Source: Ophiodon elongatus (taxonomy: Eukaryota > Chordata > Actinopteri > Perciformes > Hexagrammidae). Taken from it: a stretch of DNA of 64,000 nucleotides. The notes beneath the pieces are model-generated. The model was not told where the DNA came from. It worked only from the letters and a program-made list of their open reading frames with translations, and did not search any database. Positions 1-11,668 of the stretch are shown one piece after another. Within the stretch, counting starts at the first letter, position 1; the number at the start of each line of letters is the position of its first letter. Position numbers and translations under genes: made by a program. The DNA is taken from positions 275,001 through 339,000 of the forward strand of contig JACSYO010000551.1 of assembly GCA_016806645.1 (NCBI GenBank). Reading direction: 5' to 3'.

Positions 1-480
1 AAGCTTCATGTGTTAAAGCTGCATTCTCTCTCCTGACCACCAGGGGGCGACTCCTCTGGTTGTATAGAAGTCTATAGAAAATGACTCTACTTCTCTTGAT
101 TTATTCCCTCAGTAAACATTGTAAACATGAGTTTATGTCTCAATCTCTAGTTTCAAGTCTTCTTCAATACAGCATGATGTTCATTTAGTAAATTATGGTC
201 CATTTAGAGTCAAACAGACCATAAAGCAGGGGATGCTTTAGGGCGGGGCTACTGTGATTGACAGGCTGTACCTGAGTGTCTCTACCTCAGTCCTCCGCAG
301 CCCAAACATTGTAATTTCGGTTACTGGTTGCAAAAAGCCAACATGGCGACGTCCATAGTCCAAGATGGTGACGGCCTCAACGCCACAGTCGTGGCTTCAG
401 AGCGGCAGTCCAGAAACCAGTGGGTGACGTCACGACGACTACGTCTACTTCTTCTACATGGTCCATGGTTTTAACCCACC
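1..480. mobile_element. Dispersed teleost repeat (non-coding, class not assigned)
   Basis: From memory, this stretch resembles a non-coding interspersed repeat common in perciform genomes; landmark strings are the CAGGGGGCGACTCC block near 41 and the 'agtaaacattgtaaacatg' block near 111. I see no ORF and cannot define terminal inverted repeats, because the left end may lie outside the window. A CTCF-like core lies at 37-50. Class and boundaries are uncertain; a repeat-library search would settle them. Confidence 0.4.
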
Positions 481-682
481 CACTCTCTTATGAATTTGTA
501 GATATGTCATATGAATATTGCATTGTGTTGAGAGAGAGTGATGATCATCCGCAAATTTCTGCCGTTGCAGTTTGGTTGCCAGGAAACTTCACACATTGAC
601 GTCTTTGCCCAACAGATTGATGCTTGCTACACAGAAGAAGGCTCACAGTGTGAGGCCCGCACATTGATGCCAAGTTGTCCCT

Positions 683-684
<2 letters not shown>

Positions 685-728
<44 letters not shown>
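685..728. repeat. (GT)n microsatellite
   Basis: About 22 uninterrupted GT dinucleotides. The apparent ORF running into it (538-729) ends in a Cys-Val dipeptide run and is an artefact of the repeat. Confidence 0.95.
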
Positions 729-729
<1 letters not shown>

Positions 730-797
730 CTCTTAAATCAGTATGTTAATCCTCACATGGCATTCCCTCCATTCCCCTGGTGTTTTGTTGTTTTTAG

Positions 798-869
798 ACA
801 CAGATTGAGGCTGTGAGCGTCATCAAGCGGTGGGAGACCCGAGGGAGCCCTGATGCCACAACACACACC
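798..869 (+). other. Candidate internal exon, gene unknown
   Basis: A pyrimidine-rich run ends in AG at 796-797 (alternative AG at 802-803), followed by 72 or 66 open bases and a GTATGG donor at 870. Both choices give a phase 0-0 exon. The translation (TQIEAVSVIKRWETRGSPDA...) uses mostly G/C-ending codons, unlike the AT-rich surroundings. I do not recognise a protein family and see no partner exon nearby, so chance is quite possible. Confidence 0.15.
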
Positions 870-2020
870 GTATGGCTTCCATACTGAATCTAATAATAGG
901 TGATGAGTAAATACTGACACATTGTGAAAGACACGTGTCCCAGTGTCATACTATTTGATCCAATTAATACATAATTAATGTGTTATGACCGTTTCAGTGT
1001 TTCAGCAAGTGACTCCACAGAGAACTACTTTTACAATCAATTTGCTGAGACCTCATTTGTGCCTGCAGCATTCAGCGTGACTAATCTATAAAAAGACATA
1101 GTGTTAAATACGACTTATCTGTGATGCAGTGCCTCAAAAAAAAAGTTCTCTATGCACGTCGTACGCAGAAAAACAAAGAAATGCGTGAGAATACGTTTAT
1201 TTTCCCGTCACAAGTGTTAAAGGGAGACACAATCCTTTTCACAATCCCCACTGGCGACTTTGGTAAACTTTCTTAAAAACAATAAGCATCACTTCTTTAT
1301 GACACTGGACAAACTATGAACAAACATTTTCCCAAAAGGCTATAGAAGTGAAAAGCATCTTTTATGCCATGAAATAGAAAATACAAGTTAGTTCGCCTGA
1401 GCGAAGGCCTCAGTATTTCTTCCCGTCTGCTTGAAAGCAGCTGAGCTCCGGTTTGCTCTCTCTCCTCTCACATCTGATGCGGTCACGCCGCCCTCGTCTT
1501 GTACAAAACTCTCCTTCAGTTGCTGTCATATTCTGCAGTCATAACCTGCAGTCATAACCTGCAGTCATAACCTGCTGTCATAACCTTCCAGCTCCGGCGC
1601 TTAATTCGTGCTCGCCACAGTGGGATCGACTCACACTGTACCTGATGGTTGAGCTGACCACAGCACGTGCTGCTAACGGCGTGAAGCGACTCAAATCCAG
1701 GCGGAACCTTCACTTAAACGTAAACCTCGGTTCCGCATTACGTGCATGGATCCGTACGGCTGCTCCGCTCTGCGTGCGGCGGCCCGCCACGGTTCGGCAT
1801 GAACACACAAACCGTTGTTGCCCTACATTTTCCACACTAATACAGGATACATATTTATGAATAGGTTGGTAAATATGACCTTGAATAAATTACTTTTGGA
1901 TTCATAATGGCTGGCAGTGATGGGTGAAGGTAAGCAGAATATTGATTTTGGTCTTACGAAGGCATAACACATCTTTACAGCCCAGTTTGTGTTTTTTTCT
2001 CTGTATACGGTGGTATATGG
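870..2020. other. Non-coding stretch with a small 13-bp tandem repeat
   Basis: No supportable gene. A 13-bp unit (tgcagtcataacc) is repeated four times at about 1534-1586, the last copy with one substitution. The 71-codon ORF at 1645-1860 has no recognisable domain. Confidence 0.6.
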
Positions 2021-2351
2021 TAAATGGACTTGTATAGATCTTTTCTAGTCTTCCAATCACTCAAAGCTCTTTAACACTACATGACGTCATTCACCCATTC
2101 ACACACTGATGGGAGGGGCTAAGGTGCCACCTGCCCATCAGGAGTAGCTACCATTCACACACTGATGGGAGGGGCTAAGGTACCACCTGTCCATCAGGAG
2201 TAGCTAACATTCACACAACATAGAACAGCTATGGGAGACATCTGGGTTTAAGTGTCTTGCCCAAGGACACATCGACATGGGCTAGCGGAAACGGGGATCG
2301 AACCGCCGATCCTCTGAAGGACGACCCTGCTCACCACTAAGCCACAGTCGC
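2021..2351 (-). mobile_element. tRNA-derived SINE, copy 1
   Basis: Read on the minus strand, the head at the right end has an A-box-like TGGCTTAGTGGTGAG and a B-box-like GGTTCGATCCC, the split polymerase III promoter of a tRNA-derived SINE. The body continues leftward to the tail ending at 'taaatggacttgtatag'. A segment of about 60 bp is tandemly duplicated inside the body (about 2094-2153 and 2154-2210). Two more copies lie at 14643 and 59785. Confidence 0.7.
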
Positions 2352-2466
2352 TTAGTTAGTCAATTAGGTATGAGGATGTGTTTGAATTAAGTCCAACTCC
2401 ATGTTTACTCCATCCACAGACCTCCGTAGTCCTCCTGGGTGTACTGGGTTGTCTACATGAGAGGCC
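2352..2466. repeat. 115-bp segment shared with 14896-15010
   Basis: Immediately beyond the SINE head, this segment is nearly identical to the one beyond SINE copy 2, and the identity stops abruptly after 'gaggcc'. SINE copy 3 lacks it. The SINE plus this flank therefore travelled together, or they form one larger repeat. Confidence 0.75.
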
Positions 2467-5062
2467 ATTCAGTGATTCACGAGGCGCGTTGGCTTCAACC
2501 TATCATACGCTCTCGACCCACGCTCGTGTTCCGAGGTGAGGCGCATCAGTACATTTACTCCCACGTAATGACTGTTGAGACGCATGCACTCAACCATTTG
2601 ACTTTCTTTGCTGTTATTGCTAACGTTGGCGCCATCTCCCACAACGAGCGTTTTGATATTCCAAGAAACCCTGCCCCCCGTTGGGGTTGCTCTTCGACTT
2701 ATATATTTACCAATACAGGAAAGTTACAGTCCATAACTGGCTCTTTTTCTTAGGATACAGCTGGAGATTACAAGGTACACACTTACAGCTGTGAAAAGAT
2801 TTGCCTAAATTACAAATATACATATTATTTCCCTTACAACAAATGGTGCATATATCCATTTGCTTTGGTTTTGACATATCAACGTTTTTTGCCTCCACCC
2901 AAATGGACTGTTATATTACTATTTATTTTTTATATTGAGTCACCCATAGTTGCCTATGGCGTCTTTCAGCTCATTGTTTTGGTTTGCTGCCCACTTTTTA
3001 AAATTTATTTCGGTAAATGTGTAAATACACAGGTGTTTGCTAATTTTATCCACAACAGCAACTTTGTAAGTGTTGTCCTCCCGTAAAGTAACCTATTGTC
3101 CGTACGTTAGCGACACGTTTCATACAGGGATCGGCTTATGACTTTGATCTGCTCCACCTCCGACTTCCGGGATTCAGCTCTGCATCTCCTGAAGCAGGTG
3201 CCTCATTATTTAAAAAAAAGCAGTAGACGGTCAACCTGTTATCTGTGGTTTGTCAAAAGGGAGTCGGTGGCCCCCGGTGAACTTCATTTTCATGGTCAAC
3301 CTGTTATCTTTGGTTTCTTACTTTATATGAATATACCATAAGGCACTATTGTTTATACGACACATCTAGTAAGTTTCAATATGATTTTAAACATTCTTCA
3401 AGAAAACAGATTATAATTCACACTGATCATCACTAGAAGCGCTTTAAGGCACAGTTTTCTCACATAAGCTGGCAATATTATTATTTTCAAACACCAAATC
3501 CAGGACCCTTGAGTGAACCGTATTGTTCATTAAACGCTAATGTATGTAAAGGTGTCCACAGCCAACAAAGCTTTTTGCACCCGAAGTGTCATAATAAGCT
3601 TCTCTCGGGTGTTAAACCCCAAACGTCTGGGTAACAGTTCTGAGTGCAACCCGTCATCCAGCACAACCTCCTTCCTTCACATCCTTTGTACTTTCATTAC
3701 GACGAAAGGGCAGAAAGCTCTCAGCGAGCTAACTATTGCTAAATAGCCAAATGGCTGCCATGTGACTATTCTCGGCCGGGTGCAAATAGACATTTCAAAA
3801 ACAGGTGAGCACAGACAACATTATAAAAAAAACTAAATTAAACAAACATGGTATTAACAAGTGACCTTTTCAATGATTTATGTAATTACACCTAAAAGTT
3901 AAGTGTCTTTAATTCTGATAAACTGTGACCATCATCCAAATAGTCGAATACAATCAGATGTACTTTCACTGAGATTTTAATTCCATCCAAAGTGCAATAT
4001 TAAGATGCATGTGATTTTCCATTTCCGTCAATCAGCGTGCACCAAACATTTTGTGGTCCTTTAATGGCCCAACAGCATCATGAACAGATCCTCCATTGTC
4101 CAACGTTTACCCGTCAGACACACTATCAAACAGCCCGTGGATGCAGTGTGGGCGTGGCTCTGATGCCAGGGTGACGTGTGACGTGTGACATGTGACGTGT
4201 GACGGTGCAGTCCCGTGCTGCTGTGCAATCCCTCGCTTCTCAAGCAAAACGAAGCCAACAGGAGCTCAAGTCAAGTCGGAGGGCTGAGTTGAGCGGTCTG
4301 ACATCTCTATCACTCCCTCACCGCTCTGCAATGTTCCTCAAGTGTTGTTCCTCAAGTGTTGTTCCTCAAGATGTTCTCCCATCTCTTGACTTGGGCAAGT
4401 CAGGAGGAGCGATCGCAGCAGCTCCGTCAACTTAACGTTGGCCAACGAGACAATGAACCATCGTGTTGAACCTGCGGCCCACTGAGGTCACACGGTGGAG
4501 ACAAGAAAAGGGCGCATGGTTTTGTAAACCGCACAGGATACAGAAGTACATTTTGCTTATCACCAGATTTGTTATACTCAGCATACTTTAAATTCCCAGA
4601 GCTACAGGCGTATGGGATTAAAAAAAAAAAAAAAAAGAACATAAATAATCACAAGGGTTTGATTTGTGTGATTTGCGTGTGATGTTACTGAAATGTGACA
4701 TTCCTCACCCCCTCTTTGATGTTTGCTCGTGACTGAACGGGTCTCCTACTTGTTTAATGTTTAAAAACCCGCACAGAGATTGTTATGGATGGCATGAGAA
4801 AGACTCTCACAAGCACCACAGATATATTAATATCGTGTGCAGGCAAAATGATCATCTTTTCATAATATATCACAGTTGTTATTGAGAAAACCCCTGAATG
4901 TCACATCATCCAGATGCCGTACAGATATGTTTACAGGAAAAGTTTCACGTTCCACTGAAAGACGCGTCTAAACCACAACCTTTTCTCAGAAATCAATGGC
5001 ACCGCCTGTGACATTGATTTCAGTACTTCATCACCAAAGCCCCCCCGAGCAGCCGTACTTAC
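2467..5062. other. Non-coding stretch, no gene recognised
   Basis: AT-rich, with short ORFs only (the longest about 100 codons, no family resemblance). Small local repeats include a GTGACGTGTGACATGTGACG motif near 4170-4203, two copies of 'ttgttcctcaagtg' near 4340, and an A-run at 4620-4636. Nothing else is supportable. Confidence 0.5.
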
Positions 5063-5256
5063 AGTTTCATTTTGTGTTTCCGATCACTAGATTCCTGTTG
5101 TAAAAACCTCTCAGTTGACTGCAGCAGGGTCTGACAGTCCGCTCCGTCCCGGCCCCGGTCCTGGTTCTGGTTCTGGTTCTCCCTTCCCTCCAGCGGACCC
5201 AGCAATACGGTCTGTGTCTCCAGCAGCGTGGTGTTGGTGTCGGCTCCCATCTCCAT
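5063..5256 (-). CDS. Candidate coding exon of an unrecognised gene
   Basis: On the minus strand an ATG at 5256 opens 64 codons plus 2 bases, then meets a strong donor (CT|GTAAGT, donor starting at 5062). The peptide starts MEMGADTNTTLLETQTVLLG, has a short QNQNQN run, then a hydrophilic helical-looking segment (CQTLLQSTERFLQQESSDRKHKM). Codon use is more exon-like than the flanks. A TTTAATAG just upstream of the ATG could also be an acceptor, making this an internal exon. I do not recognise the family and found no partner exon in phase. In human the neighbour on this side is MED9, but this does not look like MED9 and lies on the other strand. Confidence 0.25.
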
Positions 5257-8200
5257 CTCTATTAAACTGAGACTGTTCCATAACCAGTTAAAAGTTCCTC
5301 ACAGTAACTTTAAATAAAATGTTTACTGCTAACATAGTATTGCCACTTTTACTAATACTATGTTTTTAGTGTATAGCTCTTTCATGAAGCATGTAACTCC
5401 CTGTGAAACCTCAGCTTGTTGTTTCTTTGTACAGATTGAACAAACAAGTCATAGCATGTAATCTAGTCAGATTTTATCACATTTAGACAGAGCAGAGTTT
5501 CCAGTCTTTATGCTAATTTAAGTTTATGCCTAATCCATATATTGATATTTATCTCTTTTGATAGCTTCTGTTTTGGACATACATTCAACAGCAATCACTT
5601 AAAAATGCCAGAGAAGCTGCAGAGGTCCTGAACCCGTCTGCTGCAGCCATGGGACATGAATCAGAAAGCAACAGGGGACAGAGCTCGGCACCAAGTTTAC
5701 TTCCTGTCGGCTGTTGACCAGTAGGATAATAGAAGAGGAGGATGGGACGCTGTCCTCGAACAAGTATTGAGACTCATTACGTGCACGACATTTTCAAATA
5801 AACCAATAAAATGAATTATTCAGGTGGAGTGAGGATCAGAGGTATTACATAATTTCCTTCCCTGTGCTGCTAACACACTACTAACTAAGAGAGGCTTGCG
5901 TATGAAGAATCTAGCCCGGAGACTATAATCATAACGAGTGTAACACCATGAAGCTGCAGAGGTGACCGATGGCTGATGGGGAGTGCTTTCAGTGAGTCAT
6001 GTAATCAATGTGACAGGCTTACGCCCGTATGGGAATGTGCAGAACGTATCTTTCAGGGGAACGTGAAACTCTTCCTGTAAACATATCTGTATTGGTCATG
6101 ACATGACATTGCGGTTTTTAATTTATTTTCTCAATAAAAACTGTAATACACTTTGAAAAGTTGATAATTTTGTCTGCACACGATATTAATACCTGTGTGG
6201 TGCTTAAGAGAATCTTGCTCATGACATCACCAACATTCTGCAGGTGGGAGACCGGTTCAGTCGCCCTCAGCACGCAGCGTCCGACCAGACGGCAACATCA
6301 ACGAGAGGGTGGGAAATGTCACATAGTCGTGACGTCCCACGCAAATCACACACAGTTCTAATGATAATGATGTGCAAGGGCTCATCGCTCTGTTTCATCC
6401 CATTTGCCTGTGACTCTGGGAATATACAGTACGCTGAATATTAAAAATCTGGTTGGGCCGCGGTCTGTCCAGTATCAGACTAATTAAAATACGAATCAAT
6501 CATCAACGACTTGGTAACCAACTAAGTGACTGGGCCTTCTATGTCTGCAACACGTTGTCATCCCAAAAGGACCAAGTCTGGTAGCGTCCCTCTCCCGGCG
6601 TGCCGAACCATGAAGCTCGACTGCGGTCGCAGGAAACACGCGGTTAACACTGTAAATTCAAACAGACACACTCGCCGAGGGTTCAGGCAACAAAACCACT
6701 GGTTTGGGCCTAAAGTAAGTAAGTAAAACGTAAACAACGTAACATCAGTACGGATATCACTGACATCATATCACGTGACTTCAAAGTAACTCGACCACAC
6801 TTTGGGACTCGAACACCGTTCCACTGGTTGAGAGTCCCGTGTTTGTCTGACGCGTCCTCCGTGTTTTTGCTGTTTTGTAGTATACGTCATCACACTCACG
6901 GACCATTTTCTCTGAGCGTCTGATAAAGGTGCAGAAGGCGTTGCATTGTAGCTATCTGAAAGCCTGGTGAGTCTCAGGGGTGCCTTGTGCGCCGGTATCA
7001 GACGCCAAGGGGAACGAGAACGGGCGGATGATTGGCCCCGACAAGCCTCCAAACTCCAAGTGGGAGTGGCCTCACACATCTTCCATGATGCTGCCACATG
7101 ATGAATGTTGTAAATCGACGAAATGGAGATCATCCATGTGTAATCGAGCAGTGGCAAGGGATTTTAGGGGTTCACCCTGATGTTCGGTTTTGAGAACTAC
7201 ACAGTAATGAACATGCTTAACGTTGTTTTTGTCAGATTGATACTTCATGACTTCTCCTAATTTTACGATGCTCAGAAAATTAGGAGGTGATTTTGAACGG
7301 ATGACGTGTGCCAGAAGTCAGTTTCGTGTGGGCTCACATGTCTGTGATCCGTTTGTGTCGAGGAGCCTCTCCAAAAGGACCCCGGGCTGTAGCTGCTGCC
7401 TGAGTGACTACCTCTACTATATGTTGACCTATGGAGGGCGACGCCTACACAATAGGTCCTTATGTTGTGCCTAGTTTAGACACGCGTTGTCTCTCTGAAA
7501 GAGCCTCTTGTGTTCAGCCTGATGGGGAAAAGTGGAAAAAGTCCAAAAGGGGGTTAATAACTTATTTTAGGCAATGTAGATCAGCCTGATGGAAACGTTC
7601 CTGCTGCAACTCTGCTGCAGCCTCGTCACATGGTGTGTTGATCAGTTTCAACTCATCAGGCTCAACTCTCCTGTTTCTTTGTTGTTGTTTTCCCTCCTTT
7701 TTGACACTTTTTCTCCTCTTTGCTGATTGGCTCCCTTCAGCTGGCCTCTCTCCTGGCAAGAGTCCACGATCCGGTCCGATGCTTCCAGAAGAGTTTGTCA
7801 GCGACTGCTCTTCTGCCTCCTTACGCTCTCACATGAACGCAGGCCAACGGTCTATACAACCGGTTTCGTCATGGGCAGATTATGATCCTGGATACCAGCC
7901 TCTCTCTCGCAGCAGAACCCAGTCTGTGCACCAACACCTATCGCGTCAGATTTTGTCGCCACCTCTGCACCCACTCACCTGCTGCAAAGAGCCGTTCATG
8001 CTGCACAGCGTGAAAGAAACATCCAAAGCTGCAAATGCGAATGTGTGATTGGTTTGATCACCGTCTGCATCCAGAGTGATACAAACAGTAAGAAGGTCCC
8101 CACACACACCGCCGTCTCCGACTGCCTGAGCTGGTTAACAGGAGACTGGTTACCTCACATCTCTGTTCATGAGTTTACATGGTGGCTGTGAATACACATA

Positions 8201-8361
8201 ATGTCTGTGTGCTTAATGTGATGTGAGTGCTGAAATAATTAATTATTGCCATATGGTATACAGCACAATAAAGGGTGTGTGTGTGTGTGAGAGAGTGAGT
8301 CGTGCTGCTGAGGGAAGTTGAACACTGTGTGAAGGTCACAGTGGGGGGGGTGGTGGGGGGA

Positions 8362-8420
<59 letters not shown>

Positions 8421-10193
8421 GGGAGCATGCTGTGATGGATGAGCTGGTTACACAGATAAAGACTGTGACCTTTAATCATCAGTGTACTTTTCCCCAATGC
8501 ATTCACATACAATAATGCTCAAGAACACATAGAACAGTTAGTGACTGTACGGAAATGTTTGTGGTGGGGGAGACTTACTTTTGTACTTATTTTAAGCAAA
8601 CCATGATGTTTTAATAAACCCAACCAAGTGTTTTCATTGTCCAAACCATAAAAGTAATAGAGAATGCAGTTTTATGAATGTTAAAAGTGCCAAAAGGGGT
8701 TAAAAACAATGTGACGTTGGTACGCGTGCGTACAACGATGAGTTTACATTTTTGTTTGAGAAACTTTAAGATGCAACGTATCCGTGGTTTGCAGAAACCC
8801 ACAACGCCAGCATTTCCTCCTGGCAACTTGGTTGTTGTTTTATTTATTTTTATGGTAAATCTCCAAAATATCTTGTTAAATCTGTAGTGTTCAGCCACAC
8901 TCCCTCTCCTATACACTCTAATCTCTAAAAATAAAATACATAAATATAAAAAACAAGAAAAACTGGGATCTTTTGAGTTGTTAAAAAAAAATGAAAGACT
9001 GAATTAAGAATTGAATAAGAACATGACTATATCTTGAAATGTACAGTTCAAATGGAGTATTAATGGAAGTATTGCACGCGTTTTTATACAGTTTGATATC
9101 TGGACAGTGAGACAGTCACACGGGTTGAGGGGAAACCAGAAGGTCTCCATAAGAAATGAGGCGTGACGCTGGCTTCTGTCACAGCACGAGATGTTCAGAT
9201 GGACACCGTGTTCAGAAGTACTGCCATAACTGCAGATCTCACACATATTAAAGCTGTTATTAAAGATAAGATGCGCAACTTTCTGCATGTTCACACTGGG
9301 CTTTGATATCGGGACGGTTTTACCTGATTCTTACTGTATTGTATATTTGTGTATTTGACTGTTTGGTTTCAGAAGTGGAGAAGATACATAGTTGAACTGT
9401 TGCATTATTAATGTATCTTACCCTACTAACACCACGATGCTTTACTCTCTGTATATAAAAACTATATTCATTTCATAATAGAGACTTACTTTAGTTAGTG
9501 TTTCATTGAGTTGATTATAGTTTATCACAGAAAAAAATCCAGAACCAGTCCCCCTTTAACATGAAGTCAAATTGATAATAATTGCAATACACAATCTAAT
9601 ACAATACACTACATTACTACTACTACTACTACGACTGAATGTTATTTCTCTGTTTCCACATTACACATATGGTTAAACTTGGATTGTAATCCACATAAAT
9701 AATGGGTTTATGACTCATCTCCAGATATGTAGGCTCACTGTAACAGAGCGAGGTCAGGATGAAAGAAATTACATCAGCTGTTACTGATTCATAGTGTATG
9801 TATGAAGTGGTTCATAAAAATAACAGTCTTTGTGCATGACATACTGTAAATCTCACTTCCTGATCAAATGTGTACTTTGTTTAAAGTAAAGAGTAGTAAG
9901 GAAGTCTTGTTGTATGATTTTGCTCTGACGTAGCTCTGTTGATAATAACTCAACATGGTGGAAGTCATGAGGTCAGCCTGGCCGATCGATGAGTGAAGCT
10001 GATGGAGACATGAACTTAGGTAACCTGGAAACCGATTCTAAGTTAATGTAAGGGGTCATTGTTTGCTTTCAGTAAAGACCAACAAACTTACAATTAATGT
10101 TCACTTCACTAATGACTACTTTGAGTAACTTGTAATCACATTACATTATCACAGTGATTATGATGTAATAAGAAAAAAGAAAAAACTATGATC
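5257..10193. other. Non-coding stretch, no gene recognised
   Basis: ORFs here, including a 128-codon minus one at 6771-7157 and a 137-codon plus one at 7635-8048, show no domain, signal or splice context I can support. The stretch holds an 11-bp-arm inverted repeat at 7254-7286, a (GA)n tract at 8361-8416 and a short (ACT)n near 9618. Confidence 0.5.
8361..8416. repeat. (GA)n microsatellite
   Basis: About 56 bases of nearly pure GA, preceded by a G-rich run. Confidence 0.95.
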
Positions 10194-11335
10194 CAATTCA
10201 ATTCAATTCAATTCAATTTATTTTTGTATAGCCCAAAATCACAAATTACAAATTTGCCTCAGAGGGCTTTACAATCTGTACACACTGACATCCTCTGTCC
10301 CAGAACCTCTCATCGACTCAGGAAAAACTTCCCCAAAAAACCCTATCAACAGGGAGAAAAATGGAAGAAACCTTCAGGAGAGCAGCAGAGGAGGATCCCT
10401 CTCCCAGGATGGACAGAGTACAAATAGATGTCATGTGTACAGAATGAACAGCATAACAGAGTTACAACACGTTGAGTTCACATAAAATAGAAAAGAATGT
10501 GCGTCAGCAGTTCCACGGAAGGAACCAGGAGGCAGGACCAGGGTCCAGATGCAACCACAATTCGTGGAAACCTGCGAGGCGAGAAAGCACAAAGACTCCG
10601 AGGGAAGAAGTAGAGTTAGTAATGTGCATTGATAGAACATGAATTCATACAGAAGGAGAGAGAGAAAAGGATAGAGGAGCTCAGTGTATCCTAAGTTGTC
10701 CCCCAGCAGTCTAGGCCTATAGCAGCATATCAAGGGGCTGGAAAGAATGGACCAGGGCAAACCTGAGCCAGCCCTAACTATAAGCGCTATCAAAGAGGAA
10801 AGTCTTAAGTCTACTCTTAAATGTGGTCACTGTGTCTGCCCCCCGGACTGAAAGTGGAAGCTGGTTCCATAGAAGAGGAGCTTGATAACTGAAGGCTCTG
10901 GCTCCCATCCTACTTTTTAAGACTCTAGGAACCACAAGCAGCCCCACATTCAGTGAGCGCAGCTCTCTAGTGGGGAAATATGGTACTATAAGCTCTCTAG
11001 TGGGGAAATATGGTACGATGAGATCCTTAAGATATGATGGTGCCTCACCAATTAAGGCTTTGTAGGTGAGGAGAAGGATTTTAAATTTGACTCTGGATTT
11101 TACAGGGAGCCAGTGAAGAGAAGCTAATACAGGAGTAATATGATCTCTTCTCTTAGTTTTTGTTAGTACACGAGCTGCAGCATTCTGGATCAACTGGAGA
11201 GATTTAAGAGATTATTAGAGCAGCCTGATAATAAGGAGTTACAGTAGTCCAGTCTAGAAGTAACAAATGCGTGAACAAATTTTTCTGCATCGCTTTGAGA
11301 CAGGATGTGTCTAATTTTTTAAATGTTACGTAGAT
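10194..11335 (-). mobile_element. L2-like non-LTR retrotransposon, 3' fragment
   Basis: On the minus strand the right part encodes the C-terminal end of a LINE reverse transcriptase: a SRLDYCNSLLSG segment near 11240, then NAAARVLTKTKRRDHITPVL and SLHWLPVKSRVKFKILLLTY in the open stretch 11193-10774. A frameshift or stop lies between them near 11190, so the copy is dead. The 3' UTR runs left and ends at 10194 in a (TTGAA)n-type tail, as expected for L2/CR1-type elements with short 3' tandem tails. The element is truncated at its 5' end. A 19-bp segment is duplicated near 10970-11005. Related 3' ends lie at 40500-41216 and 59470-59665. Confidence 0.8.
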
Positions 11336-11574
11336 CCACTCAATATATGTCAGTAGGTGACCATTATGAATATTAATCAGTGTTTATAACTATAATTATA
11401 CACGTCTGTACGTTCAGTTGGGCCGCCTAAGTACTGAACTGACTGGTGACTGGAGCTGGATAAAGATACCGTTTGCAAACGGTTCAACCCTATTAAGTAC
11501 AGCACGCATATTTTCGCGCCACCTAATCATCAAATAAAACATTTGTACTTCCTACTTTGAGAGTAGTAACACTC

Positions 11575-11668
11575 CCCGCTCTCAGGGGAACCCAACGCTC
11601 TCAGGGGAACCCAACGCTCTCAGGGGAACCCAACGCTCTCAGGGGAACCCAACGCTCTCAGGGGAATA
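11575..11668. repeat. 19-bp minisatellite, about 5 units
   Basis: The unit aacgctctcaggggaaccc is repeated about five times with almost no divergence. Confidence 0.9.

Noticed and set aside
2340..2351. tRNA gene at the SINE head
   Set aside because: The A- and B-box-like motifs belong to a repeated SINE and no complete cloverleaf is supported.
7635..8048. 137-codon ORF starting with a hydrophobic stretch like a signal peptide
   Set aside because: The hydrophobic part is a T-rich intergenic run; the remainder has no conserved look, splice sites or family match.
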